A DNA stretch of 64,000 nt, from NCBI RefSeq assembly GCF_009932355.1, contig NZ_LEKU01000009.1, forward strand, positions 1-64,000. Reading direction: 5' to 3'. The stretch comes from Riemerella anatipestifer_E (lineage in GTDB: Bacteria > Bacteroidota > Bacteroidia > Flavobacteriales > Weeksellaceae). Positions within the stretch are counted from its first letter, which is position 1. Each line of letters starts with the position of its first letter. A program made the position numbers and the translations under genes. Positions 45,550 to 53,691 of the stretch are shown here, piece by piece. The notes beneath the pieces are model-generated. The model saw nothing but the letters and a program-made list of their open reading frames with translations. It was not told where the DNA came from and searched no databases.

Positions 45550-45628
45550 GAGATAATGTTTATAATAAAAGTATATTCTACCCTACTTTTCATATAATTC
45601 TTGGGCTTTCTTTGTATCCGTAACTCTT

Positions 45629-46195
45629 TTAAATCTCTTTAAATAACTTTTCGGAATTCCAAACAGTTGCAAATTCCTCATTCAGATTTGCAAGCGTTGT
45701 TTGATGGATTAACTCTGAATCGTATTTTTCTCCATTAATTCCAACCCTATCAAATGTTGCTGTCGCGTCCGAAATAAGATAAGTTTCATAACCATAATTT
45801 CCAGACATTCTAGTTGTTGTAGAAACGCAATGGTTGGTAGTTATTCCCACAATTACCAATGTATTAATATTTAGGCTATCAATTTGCTCTTTTAATGTAG
45901 TTCCAATGAATGCACTATTTACATTTTTAGTAATGATAGGTTCAGAATCATTTGGGGTAACATACTCACTAAATTCAAATCCTGCGTTTGTAATATGAAG
46001 TTTTGATTTAGGATTATCCAAACTATGCCTTATATGGAAGATTGGTAAATTTAATTCTCGCCATTTTTTCAAAATTTTACCACAAATTTCTTCGGCATTT
46101 TTATTATTTCGGTTTCCGCCCCAATAATCTTCTTCAAGAAAAGCCTTTTGAACATCAATTAAAACTAATGCGGGATTTTTTTCTCTTAATTTCAT
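45629..46195 (-). CDS. Isochorismatase-family cysteine hydrolase
   Basis: The 188-residue protein has the cysteine-hydrolase triad of the isochorismatase/nicotinamidase superfamily: Asp14 (LIDVQKAF), Lys90 (ITKNVNSAF) and Cys123 (TTNHCVSTTTR). The substrate is unknown; nicotinamidase, isochorismatase and stress-related hydrolases share this fold. It is the last gene of a minus-strand accessory group, 33 bp after the membrane-protein gene. Confidence 0.88.
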   Translation of the reverse strand: MKLREKNPALVLIDVQKAFLEEDYWGGNRNNKNAEEICGKILKKWRELNLPIFHIRHSLDNPKSKLHITNAGFEFSEYVTPNDSEPIITKNVNSAFIGTTLKEQIDSLNINTLVIVGITTNHCVSTTTRMSGNYGYETYLISDATATFDRVGINGEKYDSELIHQTTLANLNEEFATVWNSEKLFKEI

Positions 46196-46228
46196 TTTTA
46201 AAGACTTTTTAGAATCGCTACTAATTTA

Positions 46229-46765
46229 CTACTTTTTTATAAGAGGACTATGCCCTTCCGAAGAGAAATTTTTAGTATTTGTATCGTATAAGTATTTATC
46301 CGTGAGTTGTAAATAAGATAACTTTTCAAAGTCAATATTTTTTAAATACAAGGTGTCATTAGAAATTTTGTACTTACCGTTCCAATGGTGAAAAGCATGA
46401 GGCGAATATTCTGTAATTTGGAATGTTTGATTTTCAAATAATGTTATTTCTGTTTTTGTTTCATTACCAATAGAATATGTTGATAGTACTTCTCTGTTTT
46501 TTGAGTGGCAATTATTAAATATGTTAAACAAAACCCCAATCATACCAAACAAACAAATAAGCTTTAGTGTTCTGAGGTTTTTTCTTCGCTTTTGATAGAA
46601 ATATAAAACCAAACCATTAACTAATATTAAACAAACCACAAACGGAATTATTATAATATCATAAACTGATTCTACGTAATCCCCATAATACTTTGTTAGT
46701 TTAAATAGTATTAACAGAAGAAAAACCAATGTCAAATATTTTAATATTTCCTTAATGATTTTCAT
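46229..46765 (-). CDS. Small membrane protein, function unknown
   Basis: This 178-residue protein is not recognised. It has three membrane helices (about residues 8-26, 34-57 and 68-86) and a C-terminal soluble domain of about 85 residues with beta-strand pattern (TEITLFENQTFQITEYSPH, WNGKYKISNDTLYLKN). That domain recalls small lipocalin-like or copper-resistance-like add-on domains. It sits 16 bp after the PD-(D/E)XK-like gene, so the two are probably co-transcribed. Confidence 0.65.
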   Translation of the reverse strand: MKIIKEILKYLTLVFLLLILFKLTKYYGDYVESVYDIIIIPFVVCLILVNGLVLYFYQKRRKNLRTLKLICLFGMIGVLFNIFNNCHSKNREVLSTYSIGNETKTEITLFENQTFQITEYSPHAFHHWNGKYKISNDTLYLKNIDFEKLSYLQLTDKYLYDTNTKNFSSEGHSPLIKK

Positions 46766-46781
46766 CTTTTTATAAATATTA

Positions 46782-47591
46782 TCAAACTGAATTATTTATT
46801 TTTATGTCTTTGAATTTTTTTTGATTTTTTTCAAAAAAGCTTTTAATCTTTTCTATTGTTTCACTACTCTTATATGGATTAAAATATCCTGAGCTAAAAC
46901 TATGGTTAAAATCTTGATTAAATAAAGTTATCAACGACCCATTTTTTCGAATATTCACACCAACTGTATTAATTCCCACATATTTAGGAATATCTTTTGA
47001 AATTAATTTTCTCATTTGATTTTCAGCGGAAAGCTGTGAAAAATGATCAAACTTAACATCTACAGTATTCTTTAAAAAATCATTATTATTAGCTGGATTA
47101 TCCATATCCAATGGTGCTAAATCAAGCTTAATTGTAGATTTTTCATTTTCTCTAAGTGGCTCAGGCATACAAAAATGAATTAAACCTACTAGAGGAAATC
47201 CATCTTTTATCAATCCTTCTATTTGTGTAATGCCATAAGAGTTAGGAGATTTTCTCGGATTATTTCTACGTGGTCGAACAACCTTTACTTCTATTGCACA
47301 AGTTCGATTATAAAAAATTTCTTCTTCTGAATAGGGAATTAGTAAGATATCAAAATCGCCTGGTTTATCTTTTTTATCAAAACCAAGCTCTTGTCTTAAA
47401 ACTTCAAAAGCAAGATAAACACCTTTATACTTTAAAAACTCATCATAACCTACTGGAGTACAAATTAAATTTGAAAATAAATTAAAGTTAAGCGTTTTCT
47501 CTTTTTTAGAAAATGACAATCTTTCAATTAGTTCTTTTTCAGATAATTTTTGATCATCTAAATCTAGGCATCTTAAATCGAAATCAGTCAT
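46782..47591 (-). CDS. PD-(D/E)XK nuclease-like protein, orphan
   Basis: No named family is recognised for this 269-residue protein, but it shows the PD-(D/E)XK nuclease pattern: Glu63 on a helix, Gly78-Asp79-x-Asp81 (GDFDILLIPY), Glu101-Val-Lys103 (CAIEVKVVRP) and Gln123 (ITQIEGL) on the next helix. The spacing fits a catalytically competent fold. The C-terminus is Lys-rich and could hold DNA. It starts 18 bp after mgtE and precedes a small membrane-protein gene. No methylase or toxin partner is seen. A role in DNA cleavage or defence is an inference. Confidence 0.6.
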   Translation of the reverse strand: MTDFDLRCLDLDDQKLSEKELIERLSFSKKEKTLNFNLFSNLICTPVGYDEFLKYKGVYLAFEVLRQELGFDKKDKPGDFDILLIPYSEEEIFYNRTCAIEVKVVRPRRNNPRKSPNSYGITQIEGLIKDGFPLVGLIHFCMPEPLRENEKSTIKLDLAPLDMDNPANNNDFLKNTVDVKFDHFSQLSAENQMRKLISKDIPKYVGINTVGVNIRKNGSLITLFNQDFNHSFSSGYFNPYKSSETIEKIKSFFEKNQKKFKDIKINNSV

Positions 47592-47609
47592 ATAATTGAA
47601 GCTAATATC

Positions 47610-48959
47610 CTAAATATGCAACATTAGTTTTGCTATGGTAAAGTAAATCAAAACTCCTAAAATATCGTTAGAAGTCGTAATAAATGGACCTGTGGCTATT
47701 GCAGGGTCTATTTTATTTTTATTAAGGAGAATAGGCACTATAGTCCCAATAACGGCTGCCACTAAAATAACCGCTAACAGAGAAACTGAGATAGCAATAG
47801 ATACCATCATATCATGCCTATTGACAAGCAAATTAAACGAAAGAATGATAACTGATAAAATAAATCCAGATGCTGCGGAAACACTTACTTCCTTTATCAA
47901 GGTTTTAATAGTATCTGTTCCTAAAGTATTATTAGCTAAACCTTGCACAATAATCGCCGAAGCCTGCACCCCAATATTACCTGCCGTTGCAGCTATTAGA
48001 GGCACAAAAAACATAAGAGCAGGTATCTTTTGTAGGGCATCTTGGTTCCCTTGTAATACCTGCGAGCCTATTAAACCGCCTACCATGCCTATAAAGAGCC
48101 AAGGCAACCGTGCCTTTGTAAGCGAAAAAATAGTATCCGTAGAGTCCACATCTAAGGAGATACCCGATGCTAACTGATAGTCTTTTTCTGCTTCTTCGGT
48201 TATAAAGTCAATAACATCATCTATGGTAATACGCCCTACCAAATTGCCTCTAGCATCAACCACAGGCACCTCAAAAAGGTCGTACTTTTGCATAAATCTT
48301 GCTACTTCCTCAGCCGTATCCGTATCCATCACCGAACGGATTTTAGGATTATAAACCTCCGAAACTTTAGTAGAAGAAGTGGTTGTAAGTAGTTTTTTTA
48401 AACTTAAAAGTCCTAGCAGTTTATCATTATCATCTACTACATAGATAGAATACACCTCATCTAAATCTTCGGCTTGCTTTCTCATCTCTTTGACCGCCGA
48501 AATAATGGTTAAGTTCTGATTAACTTTTACCATTTCCGTTGCCATAAGACCTCCAGCCTCGTCTTCATCATACCTAAGTAAGTCAACGATACTTTGAGCG
48601 TGTTCTTCGTCATCTAACCTTTGGATAATTTCGGTCTGCTGATGTTCTGGAAGCTCAGAGATAATATCTGCCGCATCGTCAGAATCTATCTCATTGATAA
48701 TTTCATCGGCAATCTCTTGTGAAGAGAGACCTTTCATAAAGCTCTTTCGCTCATCTTCGTCTATCTCTAAGAGTACTTCCGCAGATTTCTCATTGCTCAT
48801 TAAATCATAGAGAAAATGCTGTTCTTCCTCATCCAAATCTTCAAATATAGAAGCAATGTCTGGTGCCTCCATTTCGGCAAGCATCAGAGCCACCTCTTTA
48901 GCATTTTTCTCCTTGATGAGATTTTTTATCAATTCTCTAAGAGCAACGGTTTCAGTCAA
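47610..48959 (-). CDS. mgtE: Magnesium transporter MgtE
   Basis: MgtE is a Mg2+ channel of the inner membrane gated by cytoplasmic Mg2+. The 449-residue protein has the superhelical N-domain (about 1-130; rich in Asp and Glu), two CBS domains (about 135-255), a plug helix and five C-terminal membrane helices with the pore segment (LIAATAGNIGVQASAI). It lies 19 bp after rsmA on the same strand. Confidence 0.95.
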   Translation of the reverse strand: MTETVALRELIKNLIKEKNAKEVALMLAEMEAPDIASIFEDLDEEEQHFLYDLMSNEKSAEVLLEIDEDERKSFMKGLSSQEIADEIINEIDSDDAADIISELPEHQQTEIIQRLDDEEHAQSIVDLLRYDEDEAGGLMATEMVKVNQNLTIISAVKEMRKQAEDLDEVYSIYVVDDNDKLLGLLSLKKLLTTTSSTKVSEVYNPKIRSVMDTDTAEEVARFMQKYDLFEVPVVDARGNLVGRITIDDVIDFITEEAEKDYQLASGISLDVDSTDTIFSLTKARLPWLFIGMVGGLIGSQVLQGNQDALQKIPALMFFVPLIAATAGNIGVQASAIIVQGLANNTLGTDTIKTLIKEVSVSAASGFILSVIILSFNLLVNRHDMMVSIAISVSLLAVILVAAVIGTIVPILLNKNKIDPAIATGPFITTSNDILGVLIYFTIAKLMLHI

Positions 48960-48978
48960 AATAGATTTTATTTAGTAG

Positions 48979-49767
48979 TTAAACAGCTGACGATTTTAGT
49001 GCATTTTGCCACTCATTAGTAAAGATGATAAAATCTTCTACACTAAGTTCTTCCGCTCGCAAAGTTAAGAAATTATGCGTTAATAAAGCCTCAGGAATAT
49101 TAAGTCCTTTAAGAGCGTTGCTTAATTTTTTTCGTCTTTGATTAAAACCTGCTTTTACAATTTGTTTAAACAAAATCTCATTGCCTTCCAAACCTTTTTT
49201 AGGATTTCTAGTAAGCCTAATAACTCCAGATTTCACTTTAGGTGGCGGTGTAAAAACATTTTCGCTAACGGTAAAAAGATACTTTACATCATAATACGCC
49301 TGAACCATTACCGACAGAATTCCATAGCTTTTGGTACGAGGTTCAGCGGAGGTTCTTTCAGCGACTTCTTTTTGGAACATCCCCACCATTTCTGGTATTT
49401 GGGCGTAATTATCTATTATTTTAAATAAAATCTGTGATGAAATATTATATGGGAAATTCCCTATAACAGAAACCTGCTCCGAATTGAAAATTTCAGTCAA
49501 ATTAGCTTTTAAAAAATCACCTACAAAGTATTTTTCTTCTAGTTTTGGATAATGTTCTTTAAGGTAGGCAATAGACTCAACATCTATCTCTGCCACAAAT
49601 GTTTCCGAACTTTTATTAAGAAGATATTTGGTTAAAACACCCATACCTGGACCTACTTCTAAAACAAAATTATGAGCATTAGTATCTAAGGCTTCTACGA
49701 TTTTAGACGCTATATTTTCATCATTAAGAAAATGTTGCCCAAGGTGTTTTTTAGCTTTTACTGTCAA
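48979..49767 (-). CDS. rsmA: 16S rRNA dimethyladenosine transferase (RsmA/KsgA)
   Basis: RsmA dimethylates two adjacent adenines near the 3' end of 16S rRNA. The 262-residue protein has KKHLGQHFLND (about 6-16), the SAM motif LEVGPGMGVLTKYLL and the catalytic NFPYNISSQ motif. The length is standard. It is divergent from ftsX and co-directional with mgtE, a pairing common in flavobacteria. Confidence 0.96.
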   Translation of the reverse strand: MTVKAKKHLGQHFLNDENIASKIVEALDTNAHNFVLEVGPGMGVLTKYLLNKSSETFVAEIDVESIAYLKEHYPKLEEKYFVGDFLKANLTEIFNSEQVSVIGNFPYNISSQILFKIIDNYAQIPEMVGMFQKEVAERTSAEPRTKSYGILSVMVQAYYDVKYLFTVSENVFTPPPKVKSGVIRLTRNPKKGLEGNEILFKQIVKAGFNQRRKKLSNALKGLNIPEALLTHNFLTLRAEELSVEDFIIFTNEWQNALKSSAV

Positions 49768-49866
49768 AATGAAATTATTTTTTATGATTTTATTAACAAT
49801 GATTTTAGTCTTATTGGGAGCAAATTTCGGAAGATTTTTTCTATTTTAGCCGAAAAATTTCATTTA

Positions 49867-50766
49867 ATGGCTAATACAGTAGACGATTTTAACAAAAGAA
49901 GGCTGAGATCCAGCAATATCACGGTAGTTATTAGTATAGCATTAGTTTTGTTTTTGGTAGGGCTTTTTGGTCTTATTCTTATCAATGCTCAAAAATATTC
50001 AGACTATATTAAAGAACAACTTGTAGTAAACGCTTTTTTCTCCGAAAACTACGATGCTAAAGATTCTCTAAAAATAGCGAAACAAGAACAAGAAGCTATA
50101 AAGACCATACAAGCACTTCCGTTTGTTAAAAAAACTACTTTTATCTCAAGACAACAAGCGTCCAAAGAAGCTAAAAAAAGTATGGGTATAGATGCTGATG
50201 CTCTTTTTGAAGAAAACATATTCCCGTCTTCAGTAGAAGTTTCTCTCAAGCCAGATTTCGTAAGCCCTGAAGAAATACAAGGCGTGGTTAAAGAATTAGA
50301 AAAAGTAGACGGCATTGTAGAAGTAAAAAATAACAGCGACTTAATGATTGAGGTTTATAATAACCTTAACAGAATCCTGACTTGGATATTAGCATTTTCT
50401 CTAGTGTTTTTAATTTTAGCAATTGTACTGATTAACAACTCCATTAGACTTAAAATATTCTCTAAAAGATTCATTATTAAGACCATGCAACTTGTAGGTG
50501 CTAAGCGTCGTTTTATCCTTAAACCGTTCATCATAGAAGCCGTTATTTTAGGGCTCATTGGTGCTGTTATTGGGCTTTTAGCACTATTTGGAGTTTGGTA
50601 TTATTTTACTAATCAAATAGGAACTCCGTTTGTACAAGATACTAATCAGTACATACAATTGGTTTTAGCTGTTTTTGGAGTGGGAGTTCTTATCACCGTT
50701 CTAAGTACCATTTTTGCAACTTGGAGGTTCCTTAGAACTAATATTGATGATTTATACTATTCTTAG
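49867..50766 (+). CDS. ftsX: Cell-division ABC transporter permease FtsX
   Basis: FtsX forms a membrane complex with FtsE and activates peptidoglycan hydrolases at division. The 299-residue protein has a first membrane helix (about 20-42), an extracytoplasmic domain (about 43-165) and three C-terminal membrane helices. It is started at the ATG at 49867 (MANTVDDFNK). The longer frame upstream runs through the rsmA promoter region. No ftsE lies next to it in this window. The DUF3098 gene follows 3 bp later. Confidence 0.92.
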   Translation: MANTVDDFNKRRLRSSNITVVISIALVLFLVGLFGLILINAQKYSDYIKEQLVVNAFFSENYDAKDSLKIAKQEQEAIKTIQALPFVKKTTFISRQQASKEAKKSMGIDADALFEENIFPSSVEVSLKPDFVSPEEIQGVVKELEKVDGIVEVKNNSDLMIEVYNNLNRILTWILAFSLVFLILAIVLINNSIRLKIFSKRFIIKTMQLVGAKRRFILKPFIIEAVILGLIGAVIGLLALFGVWYYFTNQIGTPFVQDTNQYIQLVLAVFGVGVLITVLSTIFATWRFLRTNIDDLYYS

Positions 50767-50769
50767 ACT

Positions 50770-51030
50770 ATGGCAGAACAAAATAAAACAAACGAAAATA
50801 GTTTTTATTTCAAAAAAGATAATTATAAGTGGATGCTTATAGGCTTGGTGTGTATCGTTTTAGGATTTATTCTTATGATGGGTTCTGGGGCTAACACAAC
50901 GCCCGATGGTAAATTTGACCCAAACTACTGGAATGAGGATATTTTTTCCATTAGAAGGATACGCATTGCTCCACTGTTGGTAATTACAGGATTTGTGATA
51001 CAAGTCTATGCTATTTTGAAAAGAAAATAA
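50770..51030 (+). CDS. DUF3098 membrane protein
   Basis: This 86-residue protein has two membrane helices (about 20-38 and 68-84) and matches DUF3098, a small Bacteroidetes family found after ftsX. The loop contains PDGKFDPNYWNEDIFS. Its function is unknown, but the strict position after ftsX (3-bp gap) and before uppP suggests an envelope or division link. Confidence 0.85.
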   Translation: MAEQNKTNENSFYFKKDNYKWMLIGLVCIVLGFILMMGSGANTTPDGKFDPNYWNEDIFSIRRIRIAPLLVITGFVIQVYAILKRK

Positions 51031-51053
51031 TCATTTTTTATAATACAAAAATT

Positions 51054-51086
51054 AAAGTCAATTGTTATATAATGCAATTGACTTTT
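51054..51086 (+). terminator. Hairpin between the DUF3098 gene and uppP
   Basis: AAAGTCAATTG (51054-51064) pairs perfectly with CAATTGACTTT (51075-51085) and is followed by a T-rich stretch. It could partly separate ftsX-DUF3098 from uppP. Confidence 0.7.
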
Positions 51087-51105
51087 GCTTTAAACTTTTT
51101 AAGTT

Positions 51106-51918
51106 ATGAATTTTTTAGAAGCTATTATTATCGCTATTATTGAGGGTTTAACAGAATACTTACCTGTTTCCTCTACCGCGCATATGATTTTCACAAGTTC
51201 TATATTCGGAATACAGGAAGACGAATTTGTTAAAATGTTTCAAGTATCCATACAGTTGGGTGCTATCCTTGCCGTGGTATTTTTATATTGGAAAAAGTTT
51301 TTCAACTTTCAGAATTTCAATTTTTATATCAAACTTGGTTTTGCCGTAATTCCAGCATTGGTTTTGGGTTATCTATTTGATGATATGATAGAATCTGTCT
51401 TAGGAAACCCTATTCCCATCGCTGTAGTTTTAGTTTTAGGTGGCGTGGTTCTTCTGTTCATTGACAAGGTATTTAAAACACCTGAAATACATACAGAAAA
51501 AGAAATCAGTATAAAAAAAGCTGTTACCATAGGTTTTTGGCAATGTTTAGCTATGATGCCTGGTACTAGCCGAAGTGCAGCTTCCATCATTGGAGGTATG
51601 CAACAAAAACTTTCTAGAGAAGCTGCTGCCGAGTTTTCTTTCTTTCTAGCCGTACCTACTATGCTTGCTGTTACGGTATATTCTATTTTTGTGAAAAAGT
51701 GGGAATATTTAGGTGTAGAACAAAAAGGCTACGAAATGCTTACACACGGTGATAACCTAAAACTATTTTTAGCGGGTAATCTAGTGGCTTTTGTAGTTGC
51801 TGTGATAGCTATTAAGTTTTTTATAGGTGTAATAAAAAAATACGGTTTTAAACCTTGGGGCTGGTACAGAATTATTGTAGGGATAGCATTGCTTATCTAT
51901 TTCACAGTCGTAAAATAA
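51106..51918 (+). CDS. uppP: Undecaprenyl-diphosphatase (UppP/BacA)
   Basis: UppP dephosphorylates undecaprenyl pyrophosphate to recycle the lipid carrier of cell-wall synthesis and can confer bacitracin tolerance. The 270-residue, multi-helix protein has both family motifs, EGLTEYLPVSSTAHM (13-27) and MPGTSRSAASIIGGM (about 150-164). It is downstream of ftsX and DUF3098 and followed by a strong terminator. Confidence 0.96.
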   Translation: MNFLEAIIIAIIEGLTEYLPVSSTAHMIFTSSIFGIQEDEFVKMFQVSIQLGAILAVVFLYWKKFFNFQNFNFYIKLGFAVIPALVLGYLFDDMIESVLGNPIPIAVVLVLGGVVLLFIDKVFKTPEIHTEKEISIKKAVTIGFWQCLAMMPGTSRSAASIIGGMQQKLSREAAAEFSFFLAVPTMLAVTVYSIFVKKWEYLGVEQKGYEMLTHGDNLKLFLAGNLVAFVVAVIAIKFFIGVIKKYGFKPWGWYRIIVGIALLIYFTVVK

Positions 51919-51925
51919 ATATGAA

Positions 51926-51957
51926 AGAGAATCAAAAATTTTGATTCTCTTTTTTTA
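51926..51957. terminator. Terminator between uppP and rsmE
   Basis: A near-perfect palindrome (AGAGAATCAAAA with TTTTGATTCTCT, 51926-51950) is followed by seven T residues. It overlaps the end of the convergent rsmE gene by 3 bp. Confidence 0.9.
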
Positions 51958-52650
51958 TAACATTTTATTATAATTCCATGCAGCAACAAAGACTCCTGCC
52001 GTCTCCGTTCTTAATCTTTGATTGCCTAACGATACTGCTTGTACGCCTTTTTCTAATAATAATTTTATCTCTGATGGACTAAAATCGCCTTCAGGTCCAA
52101 TTAAAAAACAAACTTTATCAACCAAAGGTATCTCGGATAATGATACTCGCTTAAATGCTTTATCACAATGAGCCACAAAGGTGTTTTCAGCAGATTGAGT
52201 TTGCATAAAGCTAGTGAACTTCTGTAAATCATTAACCTTTGGAAAATGATACCTCAAACTCTGTTTAGATGCGGCTATAACTTTTTTCTGAATTTTATCT
52301 ATGTTGAGATGTTTGCGTTCGGACTTCTCTGTTAATAAAAATGAAATTTCAGAAATGCCCATTTCGGTAGCTTTTTCTACAAAAAACTCTGTACGGTCTA
52401 TATTTTTAGTAGGAGCTATTGCAATATGCAAATAAGGCGAAAACTGTGGTATCTCTGTCTTGATTTCTAAAATATCTAGTTCTACTTTTTTTCCTTCAAA
52501 TACAAGGTTGCCCTTTGCTACATTACCCTTTCCATCGGTTACATAAATCTCCTCTGCTTCCTTCATTCTCAAAACCTTTGATATATGATGTTGTTCATCA
52601 GCATCAATTATCACTCTATCATTTAAAATTTCTCCAAAAAATAATTTCAT
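51955..52650 (-). CDS. rsmE: 16S rRNA uracil-1498 N3-methyltransferase (RsmE)
   Basis: RsmE methylates U1498 of 16S rRNA. The 231-residue SPOUT-type protein has an N-terminal PUA-like domain and the knotted SAM site (FLIGPEGDFSPSEI and SLGNQRLRTETAG). It lies 11 bp after tsaD on the same strand, so the two translation genes are co-transcribed. Confidence 0.95.
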   Translation of the reverse strand: MKLFFGEILNDRVIIDADEQHHISKVLRMKEAEEIYVTDGKGNVAKGNLVFEGKKVELDILEIKTEIPQFSPYLHIAIAPTKNIDRTEFFVEKATEMGISEISFLLTEKSERKHLNIDKIQKKVIAASKQSLRYHFPKVNDLQKFTSFMQTQSAENTFVAHCDKAFKRVSLSEIPLVDKVCFLIGPEGDFSPSEIKLLLEKGVQAVSLGNQRLRTETAGVFVAAWNYNKML

Positions 52651-52661
52651 ATCAAAAGGTT

Positions 52662-53687
52662 TTACTTTGCATTTAACTCATATCTTGCAGTAGCCGTTGT
52701 AGAAAGGTTGGCAAACTCTCCCCTTTCGTATTTTAGTTGGGCTACCATTGCTATCATTGCAGCATTGTCCGTAGTATATTCAAATTTAGGAATATAGATA
52801 TTCCAACCTAACTTTAGTTCGTTTTCTCTCATAGTTTGTCTCAAGGCAGAGTTAGCCGAAACGCCACCAGCTATCGCTATTTCTTTAATGCCTAAATCAC
52901 TAGCCGCTTTCTCTAGTTTCGTCATCAATATTTCAATAATATTTTTCTGAACAGATGCACACAAATCATCTATATTTTCGTTGACAAACTGAGGATTTTT
53001 CTTTAATTCTTTCTGTATAAAGTACAACACTGAAGTTTTAATTCCGCTAAAAGAATAATCGTAGCCCTCTAGTTTAGGCTTATTAAATACAAATGCATTA
53101 GGATTTCCATTTTGAGATTTCTTATCTATAATAGGTCCAGCAGGATAATCTAAATCAAATATTTTTCCTATTTTATCAAACGCTTCACCTGCGGCATCAT
53201 CTATGCTTTTCCCAATAATTTCCATATCAAAATAGTCTTTAACCAAGACAATCATCGTATGCCCACCACTTACTGTAAGGCATAAAAAAGGAAATTTAGG
53301 CGGATTAGGATTGGCATCTTCTATAAAATGAGCCAAAATATGAGCCTGAAGGTGATTAACCTCTATCAATGGAACTTCTAAACTCATAGCTAAAGACTTC
53401 GCAAAGGAAGTCCCCACCAGTAAAGAGCCCAAAAGTCCAGGACCTCTCGTAAAACCTATGGCACAAATCTCATTTTGTTGTATATTTGCTTTTTGTATAG
53501 ATTGCTCTACCACAGGAATGATATTTTGCTGATGTGCCCTAGAGGCTAGCTCTGGCACTACACCACCATATTCGTTATGAATAGCTTGAGTAGCGGCTAC
53601 ATTAGAAAGAATTTTTCTACCAGAAATAATAGCGGCAGAAGTGTCATCACAAGAGGATTCTATACCTAAGATAATAGATTGTTTCAT
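52662..53687 (-). CDS. tsaD: tRNA threonylcarbamoyladenosine synthase subunit TsaD
   Basis: TsaD transfers threonylcarbamoyl to A37 of ANN-decoding tRNAs. The 341-residue protein starts at the ATG at 53687 (MKQSIILGIESSCDDTS). The longer frame upstream overlaps tamB. Metal-binding histidines lie in NHLQAHILAH, and the nucleotide site is seen in AIAGGVSANSALR. Its start is only 4 bp from the divergent tamB start, so each gene's promoter must lie in the other's coding region. Confidence 0.96.
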   Translation of the reverse strand: MKQSIILGIESSCDDTSAAIISGRKILSNVAATQAIHNEYGGVVPELASRAHQQNIIPVVEQSIQKANIQQNEICAIGFTRGPGLLGSLLVGTSFAKSLAMSLEVPLIEVNHLQAHILAHFIEDANPNPPKFPFLCLTVSGGHTMIVLVKDYFDMEIIGKSIDDAAGEAFDKIGKIFDLDYPAGPIIDKKSQNGNPNAFVFNKPKLEGYDYSFSGIKTSVLYFIQKELKKNPQFVNENIDDLCASVQKNIIEILMTKLEKAASDLGIKEIAIAGGVSANSALRQTMRENELKLGWNIYIPKFEYTTDNAAMIAMVAQLKYERGEFANLSTTATARYELNAK

Positions 53688-53691
53688 AATT

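Noticed and set aside
49732..49866. Longer N-terminus for FtsX
   Set aside because: The extra 45 codons overlap the rsmA start region and are not like an FtsX N-terminus; MANTVDDFNK is the natural start.
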